Assembly (NCBI GenBank): GCA_036245805.1
Contig: BTRK01000006.1
Coordinates: 17,268,365 to 17,332,364, forward strand
Direction: 5' to 3'
Length of the DNA stretch: 64,000 nucleotides
From: Pristionchus mayeri
Lineage: Eukaryota > Nematoda > Chromadorea > Rhabditida > Neodiplogasteridae
In this document: positions 24,602-37,203 of the stretch, in pieces
Position numbering within the stretch: the stretch's first letter is position 1
Layout: every line of letters starts with the position of its first letter
Made by a program: the position numbers and the translations under genes
Notes under the pieces: generated by a model
Seen by the model: only the letters and a program-made list of their open reading frames with translations
What the model was told of the DNA's origin: nothing
Databases searched by the model: none

Positions 24602-26960
24602 ATGGTAAAGACGCCTGTTGCCCAGTCTAAGAAGAAGAGCAGCGCGACTCCTGCTGCTTCCGAAAAGGTAGTGTGGTGTGAACTTTCGTGCGATATCACG
24701 TTACATTGTTTTTTAGTATTAGCAGAGTTGCAATATTTCCATGCATACATTTTCATACCCTCGGACTCCGAGGGTACCCACTTTAAAATAATTTAGTCTG
24801 CCCGATCTAGAAATAGGCTCAAAAGATGCGCTGTGGGGCGCCGATAACAAATCACCTCATTGGTAGCCACTTATATAGCCATCCAAGAGAACGGGGGGCA
24901 CTTATATGCAAATAAAGTAATTTTTGGCATTTTTCCAACCATGTCCTAGAGACTCGGGAGTAGGCTCAAAAGATGCGCCGTAGTGTGCAGATAACAAATC
25001 ACCTCATTGGTAGCCACTTATATTGCCATCCCAGGGAATGGGGACCACTTATATTGTTTCGCCGAGGTTAATGAAAATGTATGTTTCCATGAACACACTA
25101 TTCATTTGTATATGAGCACTACTTTGCGTGGCCTAGAAACTCGTCATTATCTGGACAGCTGATACGCGTTCTTTTGTTGACTAGATAACGAGTTGTTTCC
25201 TTTTTTTTCCAGTCGATCTCTTGTCTGTGATTGCGGGAATACAATAGTGTTATTGTTATCTGCGAATAATTTATGAATTAGTGAAATAGTCAAGTAAATT
25301 TCAGGAGAACGTGCAGGTGGCTAACGGCAAGCCGGCCGTCGATCGATACGCGGAGCTGGGAAAGAAGAAGAGTGCATGTGAGTGCGAGATGGATGGAGAC
25401 CTGTTTCGGCCTTGCGTAGATAATAATTCAATCTTGTGCTTCTGACCAATCCGTAAATGGTATCTGACCTGGTTCGATGTTTGACCTGGTTGATCGCGGT
25501 ATCATTGATATGTGATAAGTGCGCCCCTTGCAGTCGCTGCTCTCTCTGCCGAGGCGAAGCAACTGGCCGCCGCCGCCCCGCCCATCAAGGAGGGCGCAGT
25601 GCCCGTCGGAATGAGAAGGAGCGATGTGAGTGAGGGGGGAAGGGCGGGGAGGATCTGGTTGCTGTTGTATTTCGTGTTTTATTTATTTATTTTGTGTGCT
25701 TTGTGTTTCCTGATTGGAGATGCGAGAACTCCGCGTTTAATTGGAAACGGGGTGTGATATTTTCAGAGCGAAACCTAAAATCACGTGTTCCTGTCTTTTC
25801 ATGTGGCAGGACGACATGCGCATTGGGGAATACACTGTGTTGTATGGTGGTGATTCGTAGACTAATGGATAAGATTTGTTGTTGTTCGTGAAACTTAAAT
25901 CTTCCTGGTTGCAGAAGAAGAACCGCTCTCGCTACAACGATGGCATTGCCGTCGAGCCAGTGGCCATCCACCGCAACGGAGACGCAAAGGAGACGAAGGG
26001 TAAGCTGATTACGGAGCTTATGGGCAGACTACGGTAGTGGTGCGCCAGTGAACTCTCCTAATTACAGCTCCTAAATCTGAGTTCCCCATGAAGACGAAGA
26101 GTGTGAAGGAGATGAAGGCGGAGATGGCGAAGAGAGTCAATAAGGAGGTGAGTGAATGGGTGGGTGCTAGTGCGGTGTGAGAGTGGGCGGACGTGCAGTT
26201 TTGCACTTTCCAATTGTTTTCTTATTTCAGCAGGCTAAGTCGCCCGAGAAGCCGAAGAAGAACGAGAAGCGCAGGCGGGAGGAGGATTACGATGAGGAGG
26301 AGCAGCATCAGGATGGTGAGGAGGGGCAGACAGTTTTAAATATCCGCCATGCACCGGCATGGATACAAAGAGCTATTGTAGGTACTGTGAGAGTAGAATG
26401 AGCAACAAACTGTCAAGATTACTTTTCATGTACATTAATACTCGCGGAATGGGAATATTTCGCCTTGAATATTTTCCCGTTCCGCGAATATTGTTGCACG
26501 TTTTTGGTTTATCACGACGCCACGTTGCTACGCATTCTTTTCTCATAGTATCGACTATTAGTTATTTGTTGGCAAATGCGAAGAAACGCCCGGGAAATGG
26601 AGGACTACTGTAGGCTCTTGAGTATTGATTGTCTTTGCAGCCTCGTTCATCATGAAGCGTATGCAGCAGTTGGCGAATGCAGAGATGGAGAGGGAGATCT
26701 GCAAGAATAAGAGCAAGCGGGTCAGTGCTGCAGTACTTTCAGTACGATACTATACTACAACGGTACATACACTCGATGAAGCTGAAATGTTGCAGGCCCG
26801 CAATTCCCCACCTCCCTCTGACGAGAGACTCGCGGTCGTACCTCACGCCAATGGACGCGCCTTCACCGGCACGCCTCACCCTGCCTCGAAGAAGAGCCGT
26901 CTCTCCAGCGGCGTCACCGTCGAGAAGAAGATGACCTTCGACGTCGAAGAGGTGCAGTAG
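24602..26960 (+). CDS. Lys-rich nuclear-type protein, possibly the N-terminal part of jmjc-1
   Basis: Eight exons join cleanly: 24602-24667, 25305-25377, 25534-25625, 25915-25999, 26068-26147, 26231-26315, 26641-26720, 26796-26960. The ATG follows CGTTTCCAG, a good trans-splice or intron acceptor. The protein (about 235 residues) starts MVKTPVAQSKKKSSATPAAS and holds PVGMRRSDKKNRSRY, FPMKTKSVKEMKAEMAKRVN, a charged KKNEKRRREEDYDEEE block and a stretch MKRMQQLANAEMEREICKNK. No catalytic domain is recognised. Composition suggests a nuclear or nucleolar protein. The stop at 26958 lies in a possible donor context (GAAGAG|GTGCAGTAG), and jmjc-1 begins only 152 bases later without its own acceptor, so the two may be one gene. 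Unresolved. Confidence 0.7.
24811..25055. repeat. Diverged tandem duplication in intron (about 147-bp period)
   Basis: AGGCTCAAAAGATGCG followed by GATAACAAATCACCTCATTG and GGTAGCCACTTATAT occurs at about 24814-24905 and again at about 24961-25052. It lies in the first intron of the Lys-rich gene. Confidence 0.85.
26437..26493. repeat. Intronic hairpin (about 24-bp arms)
   Basis: AATACTCGCGGAATGGGAAT ATTT pairs with AATATTTTCCCGTTCCGCGA ATATTG across a 7-base loop (CGCCTTG), with two mismatches. It is located in the intron between 26315 and 26641. It could be a tiny MITE or a miRNA-like precursor. Nothing in the sequence decides. Confidence 0.7.
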
Positions 26961-27111
26961 GGGAGTGTGAATGGGAAATCATCGAGAACTGGCTAGATCA
27001 CTCTTGTCATTATTTGACTGCATCTACGTTTGATAACTTAATTTGGGGAACTCCAATAATAACATTGAATCTGATGTATGCTTGTGTACTTTGACAATCG
27101 ATACTGTTGAG

Positions 27112-30100
27112 ATGCCGTATGTGGTGGAGGAGCCGAGCGATGACAGCGAGTCGATGGGAGGAGGAAGAAGACTGAGCAAGAAGAAGAAGCACTACTCGAG
27201 TGAGTGAAACACGCCGCAGATAAGCTCTGTGCACCTTGCTTGTTAATGTTCGGCGTCTTACAAATATAAAAATTTTGTCTCGAATCAGTAGAAACACTGT
27301 CTTTTTCAACGAGTGAAACAGCAAACTTGCAGGCCAGGAGTTGGCCGCATTCAATCGCGAGATGGACGCCGAAGATCCGTACAGAGAGTCGGATGACGAC
27401 GACTTTGAGGTGAGGAAATGAAACATGAATGAGTGGGGAACTTTGAACTAAAGATTATTTGGTCAAACGATGATGCACGAAAGCGACTAGGAATTCGATC
27501 ATATGCGGAGGTGTTTCTTTCTCATTGTTCCTCCTTGCAGGCTCGATCGATCGACCTGGAGAGTCAGGGTCTGACGGACGAGGAACTCGAGGAAGTGTTC
27601 ACGGATGATATGAGTGGAGAAGATGAAGAGGAGGACGAGGAAGATGACGAAGAGATGTCCGATGAGGAGGTTGACGTCAGCGACGATGTACGCTGATCAA
27701 TATTGTCGGATAGCGTCATGGTCAATAATCTACTGCAGGAAGAGCTCGTGTCGTCGGAGGTGGACGAGGAGGACGTCTCCATCCGTCCGGAGGACATCCA
27801 GAGGACGATCACCTTCGACGATGACAACGTCGAACCCGAAGATTCGGATGAGGATGAGGAAGATGAGGTAAGCATCGAAGGGTGAATAATGATTTGGCTT
27901 ATTCGTGAGTGCTCACAAACGCTTATCAGAAACATTAAACTGCCAAGGTTTTACACAGGGGAGGAAACGTAAACTATGAACGGAGCTGGTTTTTTAATGA
28001 TTCGCCTAATCATTCCAATTCACATTGTGCTGGATTTAGAAAACATTAATGGAACTATCGAGTCTATTAGATAACGTCTGCGGCGCAATTGTACCGGGTT
28101 AGGAATATGAAGGTGCGCCTTGCAGGATGAGGAGGAGGAGTGCATGGATGAGTGCTGCGAGGAGGGAGAGGAGAACGGATGCTGTGATGACAGCGACTGC
28201 GAGGAGAACGGATGTGAGCTGATTATTTGAATAATTAATAATATTATTATTAAAATCATATAATTCTCCACAATTTTATTAAACTGGAAGTCATGTAATT
28301 TTTTTTGCAGGCGAAATGGGCTCGGAGGGCAGCGGAACGGGCGAGGAGTACTCGACTTCCGACTCGTCGCACGTCTCCGATGACTCGTACGGAGAGGCAT
28401 TCGTCGACGATGAGATGGCAGCCAAGAGCGTTACGGTACGTGTGGGGGCACACGGCGATTGCCGATCGAGGACTGGCTTTTAAAAAAAGAATTTTGCCTT
28501 TAATCACTAGCTGCTTTATTTCCTCTTTCAGATCCATCGCCAGACTCCCGCGAAGAACAAGAAGAAGGGCGCGAAGGCCGCAGCTGCGCCCATTGACTTC
28601 ACCGCCTTCCCCTTCAAGGTACGGTAGTGCGGCTGCAGGAGGGAGGAGGTTACGGTAGCGTGTCGTGTTGATGAATCTAGTGTAGCCACTGAATCTCAAA
28701 TCCTGCTGAATATTTATTGTATGTTCTACCTCTCTTACAACTGTAAAACGTATTCTTGTATACCCATTCGGTTTCAGGACACTGACTCGTCTATCTCTGC
28801 CTCGAAGGCTCTCGATTACCTGCTGTCGCCCTGCGGCGTTCAGGAGTTCTTCGACGACCATTTCCAGGTGAGAAAAGGGGCGGAGTCTGGGAGAAGAGGC
28901 GGAGCATAAGAGGAAGTATTTCAGTCGACGTCGCTGGTGATCCGTCGCAACGACCCTGCCTACTACGGCAACCTCTTCTCAACGAGTGCCATGACGAGCC
29001 TGCTGAGAGAGGTACGGAGGGGGCGTACTGTATGGATATCAAATTCACTTGCGGACACAGCTTTGAATTTCCCCTTTTTCATAAGAATTTTGAAACAGGC
29101 GATCACCTTTGCAGCACACTCTCGAGTACGGGACGAACATCAACGTAGCTCTCTACTCTGGCGGAGTGCGCACGACGCACAACGGAGAGGGAAGGGCCTA
29201 TCCACTCGTCATCGGAGACGCCATCAGGTGAGCGGGTACCCTAACTGAAGAGTGTGAAAGTATTAGGTTGGTTCATAAGTTTCTTTCTTTTTTATTTTTC
29301 AAATTTCGGTTGGCGTGCCTAGACTCTCATGATTTTATGAATACCATGTGTTATGGCCATGGCGTTAGAGTACTACCGTACATATGATTTGGATCTACGC
29401 ATCATCGTGAGAAGGTGATAAGTCTCGGAATCTTAACATCGGAAAACGGCTATTTTAAGCTTTTTGGGATAAATTCAGGTTATCGAATACTTGTGGGATT
29501 CTGATTCTGCCTAATTGAGGAACACTTGGGCAGGAGTTCTTTGTACTACTAAGCACAAAAAATCCGGATTCGAACGTGTGTGGGAGGCAGGGGAATCCAA
29601 AAAGTGTTGATTTCAGCAGATGAATCTGAACATGATTTTTTCGAAGTCTGCAGTTCTTGAACGGGAAGTCATATCCTTTCCTAAAGTTGTCAGCATACTT
29701 GCAGGGTAAAGTACTGCACAACCCATCCAAATTGAGCATTCATCAATGCTGTATAAGGAAATTGCGCTCAGGAATTTGTGATCTATGATTTTCAAAGACA
29801 GTAGTTCTGTAATTGGGCCAACATTTATAGTAGGTTTCTCAGGACAGGTTTGGTGGGCTATGTCGTATGATATACCCAGTCAAAGTACTTTGTAATAATG
29901 TGCTAAATGTAGCCTTTGCGCTATTCCCCTCGGATCATAGAGCAATTGAAAAGTCGGACTGCTCGAGCTGGTCCGATTACTTCCGAACTAAAATGCTCTA
30001 TTCTAATTGATCGAATCAACCTAATATAGTATTCGCTATAGTGTGTACCCATGTCCGCATCAACATCAAAAACAATTATTTGATTGGCTCATTGCGACTA

Positions 30101-32622
30101 CCTAGGGAGGTCAGAATGTTAGTGCATGAAAAAAAAAGAAACTTATGAACCAACCTAATAGTTGGGGAATACTGTAGGAAAAGAGGATATGGTAGTTTCC
30201 TAACGACTGGCTGTTGAAAAAAAACAACATAATTTATTTTAACCCTTTGGGTAATCTCTTCTCTCTGCAGGTCTGGCTGTAGTGTGCAGATAACCAACCC
30301 GCAGTCCTTCTCCACCCCCGTGTGGTATCTCTGCGATACCCTGCAGGAGTGCTTCCACTGCTTCGTCGGCGCCAACACGTGAGTCATCGAGATGCTGTTA
30401 GATGGATACTTAGAAACATCCAACCGGCTGCTGGTTTTGAAACACTCTTTTGTTTTCCTTTTTGCTTACGTGAGTTTAATAAATTCCTCCTGTCCCTCTA
30501 GGTACCTGACTCCCATGGGTGCTTCTGGCTTCGCTCCTCACTGGGACGAGATCGACGCCTTCCTGCTGCAGGTGAGAAGATGAGATGATCTTTGATCTCC
30601 AATCATCAGTGTCTCTTTCTTATAGTGTGATATTGTTTTACTGTTAGACAATGCTGTCTCCTCATCGATGTTCTCCCTTAGGTGGAGGGTCGCAAGTACT
30701 GGCGCGTGTGGGCGCCCGAGTCTGCCGAGGATGAGCTGCCCCTCGAGTCGTCTGGCAACTTCAGGTGAGGGATTGCTGCAGCTGCAGCTGCACTCTCTTC
30801 GTATGATGATCAAGGGAATCCATTTCAGTGAGTCAGACATGGCCGGCCGCACTCCTGCCTTCGAGGGATGGGTTGAGCAGGGAGATCTGCTCTACATCCC
30901 GAGAGGATTCACCCACCAGGTATACTGTAGACTAGAGGAAATCAATAATGCCATTCCTCAGGCGCGTACGTGTGACAAGACGCACTCGCTGCACGTGACA
31001 GTCTCCGTGGGTCGTCAGTGGACTGCGGCCAATCTGCTGCAGAAGCTGCTCCCTCCCGCACTCGAGGCATTCACTGCTGCCAGAACCAAGCTGAGGAGAC
31101 AGCTCCCGCCCGGGTGAGCGAGGGGTACGGTAGGAGGATACGGTTCGAGTGGTGGAGAACCATCGAGTCAAACGGTAATAACTTACCGATTGCAGTCTTC
31201 TGGACATGACTGGAGTCGCCGATCTGCCTGGTGAGTACCCACTCGAAGAGGCTGCTGAGAGCAAGTGAGTTGGGGGCGAATTCCGCCATAAAAATTACTG
31301 CTTCACAATGGACAATTTTGTTAAGTATGTAAAAGCGTATCCGAACAATTCTCGGTTAATGAATCCTTTCGAGTGTCTATCTATACCAATAGGGCTCTTC
31401 CTCTCCCACCCTCCTTCTTCCCCTCTCCTCACCCCTTCCCTCTGCAGACTCCTCGATCCCCTCGACCGTCACGTCTCTCAATTCCGTCAGTTCGTCGCTC
31501 AGATGCGCGAGTCGGGCATCGATCTGATGGCTCGCGAGTTCATGAGAACCGCCCTGCCGCCCGTCCTCACGCACGGTAAGCGGATACGCGGATTACAATC
31601 TTTTAGCATTAATGTAGTTGACTTTGCTCGATTGTTCTAAAACTATGAAAGGTTAAATAACTTTTTTATTGATGAAAGTGACTTGCCATTTATTGCAGAG
31701 GAGAAGCAGCTGTCTGCCTTGGGCAACGAGGACGCAGATCTCTTCGAGGAGAAGGTGAGAGGGGAAATAATCTAAAGTTTGCTATCATTTGATTACGGTA
31801 GTGCAATAATAGATAATCAATAATCATTCAATTAATCGAACTCCCTCTGCAGGGTGCTTCTCGCATCACGTCCACCTCGGAGGTTCGATTCATCCGCAGA
31901 CACGGGCAGAGGTGAGGGAAGGCGGGGTATGAAGGGGAGAAGAAGCGGAATAAGAGAAGGCGGATTAGTGCTCAACGTGCAATGGGCTTTAGAGAATTCT
32001 ACGACTTGCGAGAGAAAATTTGAGGTTGTTTCTCCTGCTCTCGCTCTTCACTGAGCATTTGGAAGTACATTAGTCGCCTCTTTGCGAATGACTGCTTCTA
32101 ACATTACAATATTTTTTTCGTGAAATTGTCTCGATAATGCATAACTGTTTCTACAGATAAATATGACTTCATCGTTTTTCAGACTGCTCTTCGAGACGGC
32201 CGAGACTCCTTTCGTCGTGCACCGCATGGCGAATTCGCGAGTGTACGAGGGATCGGCGGAACGCCAGTTCACCCTGACCCCGCAGGTGAGCATCATGGGA
32301 TACTGTAGGAGAGTTACGGTAGCGCAAGATGAATTTCGGTCTGAGCTGATCTTTGATCTATTTTCTTCTTCAGGAGGAGCCTGCATTCGCCGAGCTGCTG
32401 AGTGCGTACCCCGAATGGACGAGTGTCTCGGAGCTGAAGATGAAGAAGAAGGCCAAGGTGAGTGGAGGAGGGGTACGGTAGGATTAAGGTAGTTGAGTGT
32501 CTTCGTCGTGGGATCGATATGCCTTGGAGCTACTGTATTTGTGATGTCCAATCAATCGATTGCAGATCGAGTTCCTGACGAAGCTCTTCAACAACGGCCT
32601 CATCATGGCGAGAAGCGCCTAG
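27112..32622 (+). CDS. jmjc-1: JmjC ribosomal oxygenase / histone demethylase NO66 (RIOX1 orthologue)
   Basis: Twenty-two exons, all phase-consistent, from MPYVVEEPSDDSESMGGGRR (27112) to NNGLIMARSA stop (32622). The first third is acidic (runs of Glu/Asp, 27541-28435), as in nucleolar proteins. The catalytic part starts at SKALDYLLSPCGVQEFFDDH (28778). Iron ligands are visible: H-W-D in GFAPHWDEIDAF (30502-30571), then the distal His in THSLHVTV (30962 on), with the 2-oxoglutarate pocket around LLYIPRGFTHQ (30829-30919). The C-terminal winged-helix part includes VRFIRRHGQR and FVVHRMANSRVYE. The family hydroxylates a histidine of ribosomal protein uL2 (RPL8) and can demethylate H3K4/K36. A 0.9-kb MITE lies in the intron between 29227 and 30271. 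Whether translation starts here or at 24602 is open. Confidence 0.93.
29263..30158. mobile_element. Mariner-like MITE (896 bp) in a jmjc-1 intron
   Basis: TTAGGTTGGTTCATAAGTTT at the left is mirrored by AAACTTATGAACCAACCTAA at the right, flanked by TA (29261-29262, 30159-30160). No transposase frame. Same length class as 5371-6267 and 52204-53102. Confidence 0.9.
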
Positions 32623-33595
32623 TCGATGCGAGGATACGGTAGCTTCCCATCGATCGATTGATCGTCCTATCGATCCATATTCTATCTCCTGTTCTATTGT
32701 TGACGTTTATTGATTGATTATCTCGTTTCATGCACCCATTTTTTATACGCAAATTATTATATATCGGTTGTGCTGTGGTTGTTTCGTTCTCTCGTTTGAC
32801 CTGTTGATTAATTGTTGCTCCGTTGTGTTTTCCTTTTGTCGTCCTGTTGTGTAGGTTAGCGATTCAAGTTGTTGGTGGATGGGTAGGATTCCCCTCTGAT
32901 TTCCTCCCGCTCCCCTCCCGATTTAGCCTGCGTAACCGTGTGAAATTCCGCGGCCTTGGCAAACTGTTTATCCCATGTCTTATTATGATAATATTTCATT
33001 TATCACTTTATCTGTGAATTGTAGTAGCTTGATTCATATTGGATAAAGGTTGCGTTGGAGCTCCTCTTATCGTGCGTCGACACGACAACTCAAGCTCACA
33101 AGGAGCAGTTGTGTCATAATGCAGGCCATAATGGTGCGCATCAGAGACAGTGAAATATTAAATAACAATGAAGAATAATAATAATCCCAAAAGACGTATC
33201 ACAATGCATACTGCCAGAATCTCGCTAACTTTCTCGAACTCGCGCCATAGTTCGGAATCGATTGTAACTGTGTCAGAATCGTATTAGGCATAATGCAGTA
33301 TAATGCTGCATAATCGTAGATCAGAGCGAAAGCACGCGGTTTTGTTGTAGATTACTCGAACGTATCAGGAACTGTCACGTAAGCCCACCCCCCCCCCCCT
33401 AACATTCGTGCAAAATATATTGGACATCTGACAAGTAGATGTAATTGGGAACTAGGTCGGATGAGAAGTCATTGAATTCGTTATTGGTCTTGCAGCAAGC
33501 GCTAAAAGGTCAAGCCAAAGTAATTCTAATTATGGAGATATCTTGATTTCGCGCGCTCCCTCATAGATCTGCCATTAGAGATAGTGCGGGAAGAG
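32623..33595. other. jmjc-1 3' flank and spacer
   Basis: No gene seen. It contains a run of 13 C (about 33387-33399) and the start of a segment (33472 on) repeated at 42018. Confidence 0.5.
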
Positions 33596-33655
33596 GGCAC
33601 TAGGTCGGATGAGAACTATGACGTCATGCCGCCTTTGATGTATCACAGGCGGCAA
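33472..33655. repeat. Segment duplicated at 42018-42200
   Basis: TCATTGAATTCGTTATTGGT through the CTAGGTCGGATGAGAAC MITE start is repeated at 42018-42200 with few differences. More distal matches (34352-34490 with 42320-42450) keep the order, suggesting one larger duplicated block that has since been broken. Confidence 0.85.
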
Positions 33656-33685
33656 GACATCATAGTTGTCATCCGACCTAGCACC
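33596..33685. mobile_element. MITE of the CTAGGTCGGATGAGAAC family (90 bp)
   Basis: GGCACTAGGTCGGATGAGAA to TTGTCATCCGACCTAGCACC, almost fully palindromic around TGATGTATCA. No flanking duplication is visible here, consistent with the copy having moved as part of a larger duplication. Confidence 0.85.
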
Positions 33686-33897
33686 ATGCCGTTGCAGTGT
33701 CCGTCCTTCACTCGCCTTCTCCCCCTTCGAACTGCGTACTTCTTTCCCCAATGCAGTGATTGAGGATGGGTCGAAGACTCTGGAAGGAGCTTCTCTCCTC
33801 AATTCAGTTCTTCTCGTCAAGATGACCTCTCCTTGATATGCTTTCTGTGTGCATAACTCAATAAACATTCTTGTTTCCTTGTCATTTCCCAAGTTTT

Positions 33898-34024
33898 CAC
33901 GCATCCAATTCATACTTGTATACTTGAATGTGTGTGCCCGACGTTTGCCGTAATTTATTATATAACCAATCGCGGTAATTTTAATTGCGATGTGAGCACA
34001 CGTTTGATAAAGAAGGTTGTCCAG
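33898..34024. repeat. Second copy of the rpt-2 3' flank segment
   Basis: Matches 24282-24418 in the same orientation, including GCACACGTTTGATAAAGAAG and GTTGTCCAGA. There is no adjacent rpt-2 coding sequence. Confidence 0.85.
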
Positions 34025-34284
34025 AAGTTGCTCGACTAATGATGGTTGCACTCACCTGCAATAATCCTTTGCACCTCCTAGTTTTGCGAAATTTTGGGGA
34101 ACTTTTAGCAGAGGAAAAAGTGCCACTAAATCAGCATTGTCGGTATTCCCATTGCTTCCATTGAAGACGAGGATGACAGCGAAGATAAAGATGGAGTGTG
34201 TCGACAAGGCCGTTATCGCTTGCCAATGGCTTCCCCTTCCCAGTTCTGCTCTCCATCTAAATTAGAGATGGCTTCCCAAGATCT

Positions 34285-34478
34285 CTTCATAGTGAGTACT
34301 CTCTCGTCTGCTAGGCGGGATAGAGAGAAGGGAGAATGAAGAAAGTGATTTTACGGAAAGCCATTCCTCCTTTCCATCTCAATCTCCCTCCACTAGGAAT
34401 GGCTTCACATGCAAATCGCTCTCTTCATTCTGCGTACTCTCTCACCCAGCGAGAGAGCGTGCAGAATGAAGAGAGTTC
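34285..34478. repeat. Two CTCTCTCRCC hairpins
   Basis: The hairpin at 34421-34478 is TCTCTTCATTCTGCGTACTC then TCTCACC, mirrored as GCGAGAGAGCGTGCAGAATG and AAGAGAG. A looser relative at 34285-34345 has CTCTTCATAGTGAGTACTCT and GAGAATGAAGAAAG. The 34421 copy has the clearest arms in the window (about 26 bp). Confidence 0.75.
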
Positions 34479-34525
34479 CTGCGAAGCCAACCCTACCTTC
34501 CATCAGCTCGCCCACTCCATAGCTA

Positions 34526-35795
34526 TCAGGTTGGAACAAAAGTTTTGTCCGATTTCAACATTTTGGTTTTTTTTCATTCAACATCCTTCATTTTCGACCG
34601 ATTTTCAAATGGTTATTCTCACATAATGAGTGCTTCATCACTCTGTCTAGCGCACATTTGTGTAGATCTATAACATCGGGATTGTGGTCACAGTGTGAGG
34701 TAAAAGTCATTGCATTAGATAACGGGAGCAAAACATTTCTCCGAGTTGCACTCTATCGGTAAGAGAGATGGTGTTAATCAAATGAGACTTTTGGAAACTA
34801 CTATGGTCGTGTATTACAGCAGCAAATTAGAATGAATTCTAACACGAAATGCCATCTTGAAAAATGCCCCAATTTGCGAATGCTGATCCACGGGTCATGA
34901 CCAGATATGAATTTATCTACCGTACATTCATATTGGTTGACCTGGAGATTAAACATACTGAGAATGTAAAGATACGGCCCTGATAAGCACATAATTTCAG
35001 TTTGGTAATTGTGCGATCCTACTGTCACAAACCTCGTTTATTCAAATATTGATGCCCAAAATTTGGCATTAAAATCGACATATTTTGTGCCAGTTCCTGT
35101 TTCGCATACAGTTGATAAGCTAGTTATTTTGTGATTACTTGCAACAGCTACCCTTATCCTATTACTTTATGGCTTGGGTAAGTTGGGTGGTAGGTACTTT
35201 TGGTAGAGAAGTTGCCCTAACCTGGACACTAAATTTCGGAATTTTCAATGGTTTTCACGTAAAATATATTTTTGAAAAATCAAAATCTTTAGAAAGATAA
35301 AGATTAGTTCCGCTAGACTTTCCAAATGTATGAAAGGTACAATAGTTGTATATTATATCGCCCAATATTCTAAGTGCTATCAGTTTGATTTTCGGATCAG
35401 GAATAATAATCGATTGAACAGCTCAATCACTCGATCTTACTCATTGTCCATCATATAATTTGGAAAGGGATCAGTCAAATGTATCATTCAACCAAGTTTT
35501 AGAAAGAACTAGATGCGACCTTCTCACTAACATATGTGAAGTTCCACCACGATTTTTCTTCCCGGTAAAATAGCGATTCAAAAATTTTTGGAAAAAAATC
35601 TGAAATTTGGTTTCATGACGATCATCGATTTCTCGCATACCCTGAGTCACTGATTTGATCTGAATATATGTAGGGAATGGCCTAGTCTTACATATAATTA
35701 CGCTACTGAGTTTGCCCATTGTGATTTGAAATGATAATTTTGAGCGAGGTCAAACTTCGCTCCCAAAATCGGATAGAACTTATGTTCCAACCTAA
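34526..35795. mobile_element. Mariner-like element (1270 bp), degenerate
   Basis: TCAGGTTGGAACAAAAGTTT at the left and AACTTATGTTCCAACCTAA at the right are inverted. TA precedes the left end, while the right flank reads CA. The length is near that of a full mariner, but no transposase motif could be recognised, so the interior is too decayed or unrelated. Confidence 0.75.
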
Positions 35796-36011
35796 CACAA
35801 ACTGTCGAGATAGCATATCGCTTCTCCCCATCCAGCACACCTCCACATCCAGCCTCTGCACTCGCAGACTATTGCTAGAGTTCTACTCCCACTTCAATTC
35901 AACAAAGTAAACTCCTCATCAAACTTCATTGAATCGCGTATTGGCTTATTGATTCAACCAAAAATGTTGTAGATCTATAAAAAAATTTCCATATGTCGTT
36001 TCTTTCAGCAT

Positions 36012-37203
36012 GAATGGCAGGGAATCTGGCCTGTCGCAAATTCATCTGGTCAGAGCAAGCGTGAGTTTTATTATTTAGGAAGTGCAATTTTATGGGATGA
36101 AATGAGGCAGAAACGGCAAAATCTTCTGCTAATGTCCGGGGGATGAGATGCGAAGAATATTTGATAAGTCAAGCAAGTCTTCGCATTTTCAGGCATTGGA
36201 TCTCAGTAATTCCGATAAAATGGGAGAGCTGTTCCTCGAAGCAGCAGACGGAATGCTCACATTCATGCAGAGCGATGCGGATGCAGAGGTTATTTTTTTT
36301 GTTGAAGATGCAAAACCAATGGGCCGATACAAGCAACCAAAGTGACTGCATGATGTGCTGCCTATCGGTCTTTCGCTACATCCCCTTCTGAAGTTGGCAA
36401 TTTGAAGTCGAATTCGAATTCGCAATCGCCTCTTTTTCCTCGGTTTTCGAAATGTGCGAGAGGGAGATGATTGCGTATTCGAAATTCGACTTGCCAACCA
36501 TATTCTGAAGAGTGGATCCAGTCTTTCGAAAGACATTACACAACACATCTTCGAATACATTAAGCCATCATCCAAGATGTAGAATAGTTTCTAATTGCAG
36601 TGGATTGCAATCGTGGCTAATGGAATTGAGAGCGTTCGAAGTCGAGTGATGACCACGGATGGTCTACGGATTGCTCAATTGATACATTCTTTAAATCTTG
36701 GCATATTTCACGTAATAATACAATCTCATTTTAGCTCTAAAAATCAATTGAATTTTCTTAGGGACTGGCCCCTTCGTCAATGTGTATACGAGATGTGCGG
36801 GTCTCTGAAAGTTCTATTCGAATGGATCGCTCAAAGGCACAAATCGATAAGGTCGAACAAGATGGAGACAGGTGAGCCATTCAAATTAGGGAGATCTTCC
36901 TGGCTGTATATTGGTAAAAAATAGAATGGTAATGGAAGGATTCGAGCGCCTGCTAGGTGGCTTCACAAAAATCGTTTCTCCTTTCTGTACTATCTTGCCA
37001 ATCCAACGGATGAGAGAGCACATATAATGATTGGTGAAATATATTTTAAAAATCATTCCTAATTCAAATTATGAAAATATCTTGCTGTTAATTAGGTGGT
37101 GATTGAGTGGTAAGGGAAGTAATCTCTTTTCAGATACCATTTCATCTCCACTTGAGTTCACATTCGACGATTCTGTCACGAATTCTGCAGTGGAGGGACT
37201 AGC
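36012..37203 (+). CDS. 5' exons of a degenerate C2H2 zinc-finger gene (putative)
   Basis: Exons with good nematode splice sites are at 36012-36062 (MNGRESGLSQIHLVRAS), 36193-36288 (ALDLSNSDKMGELFLEAADG and on), 36601-36711 (WIAIVANGIESVRSRV and on), about 36762-36870, and about 37132-37203 (TISSPLEFTFDDSVTNSAVE). No domain recognised. The phase at 37203 matches the first downstream exon at 42518, so this may be the front of the zinc-finger gene, separated from it by a LINE insertion. The phase at the 36711/36762 junction does not close, suggesting a missed exon or damage. Confidence 0.45.
36391..36500. repeat. Intronic inverted repeat
   Basis: AAGTTGGCAATTTGAAGTCG then AATTCGCAATCGCCTC pairs with GAGATGATTGCGTATTCGAA and ATTCGACTTGCCAAC. 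The CGACTTGCCA core recalls the motif array in the MITE at 2836-3171. Confidence 0.65.

Noticed and set aside
33387..33399. Run of C as a possible regulatory or telomere-like tract
   Set aside because: A single homopolymer run, most simply slippage or sequencing noise.
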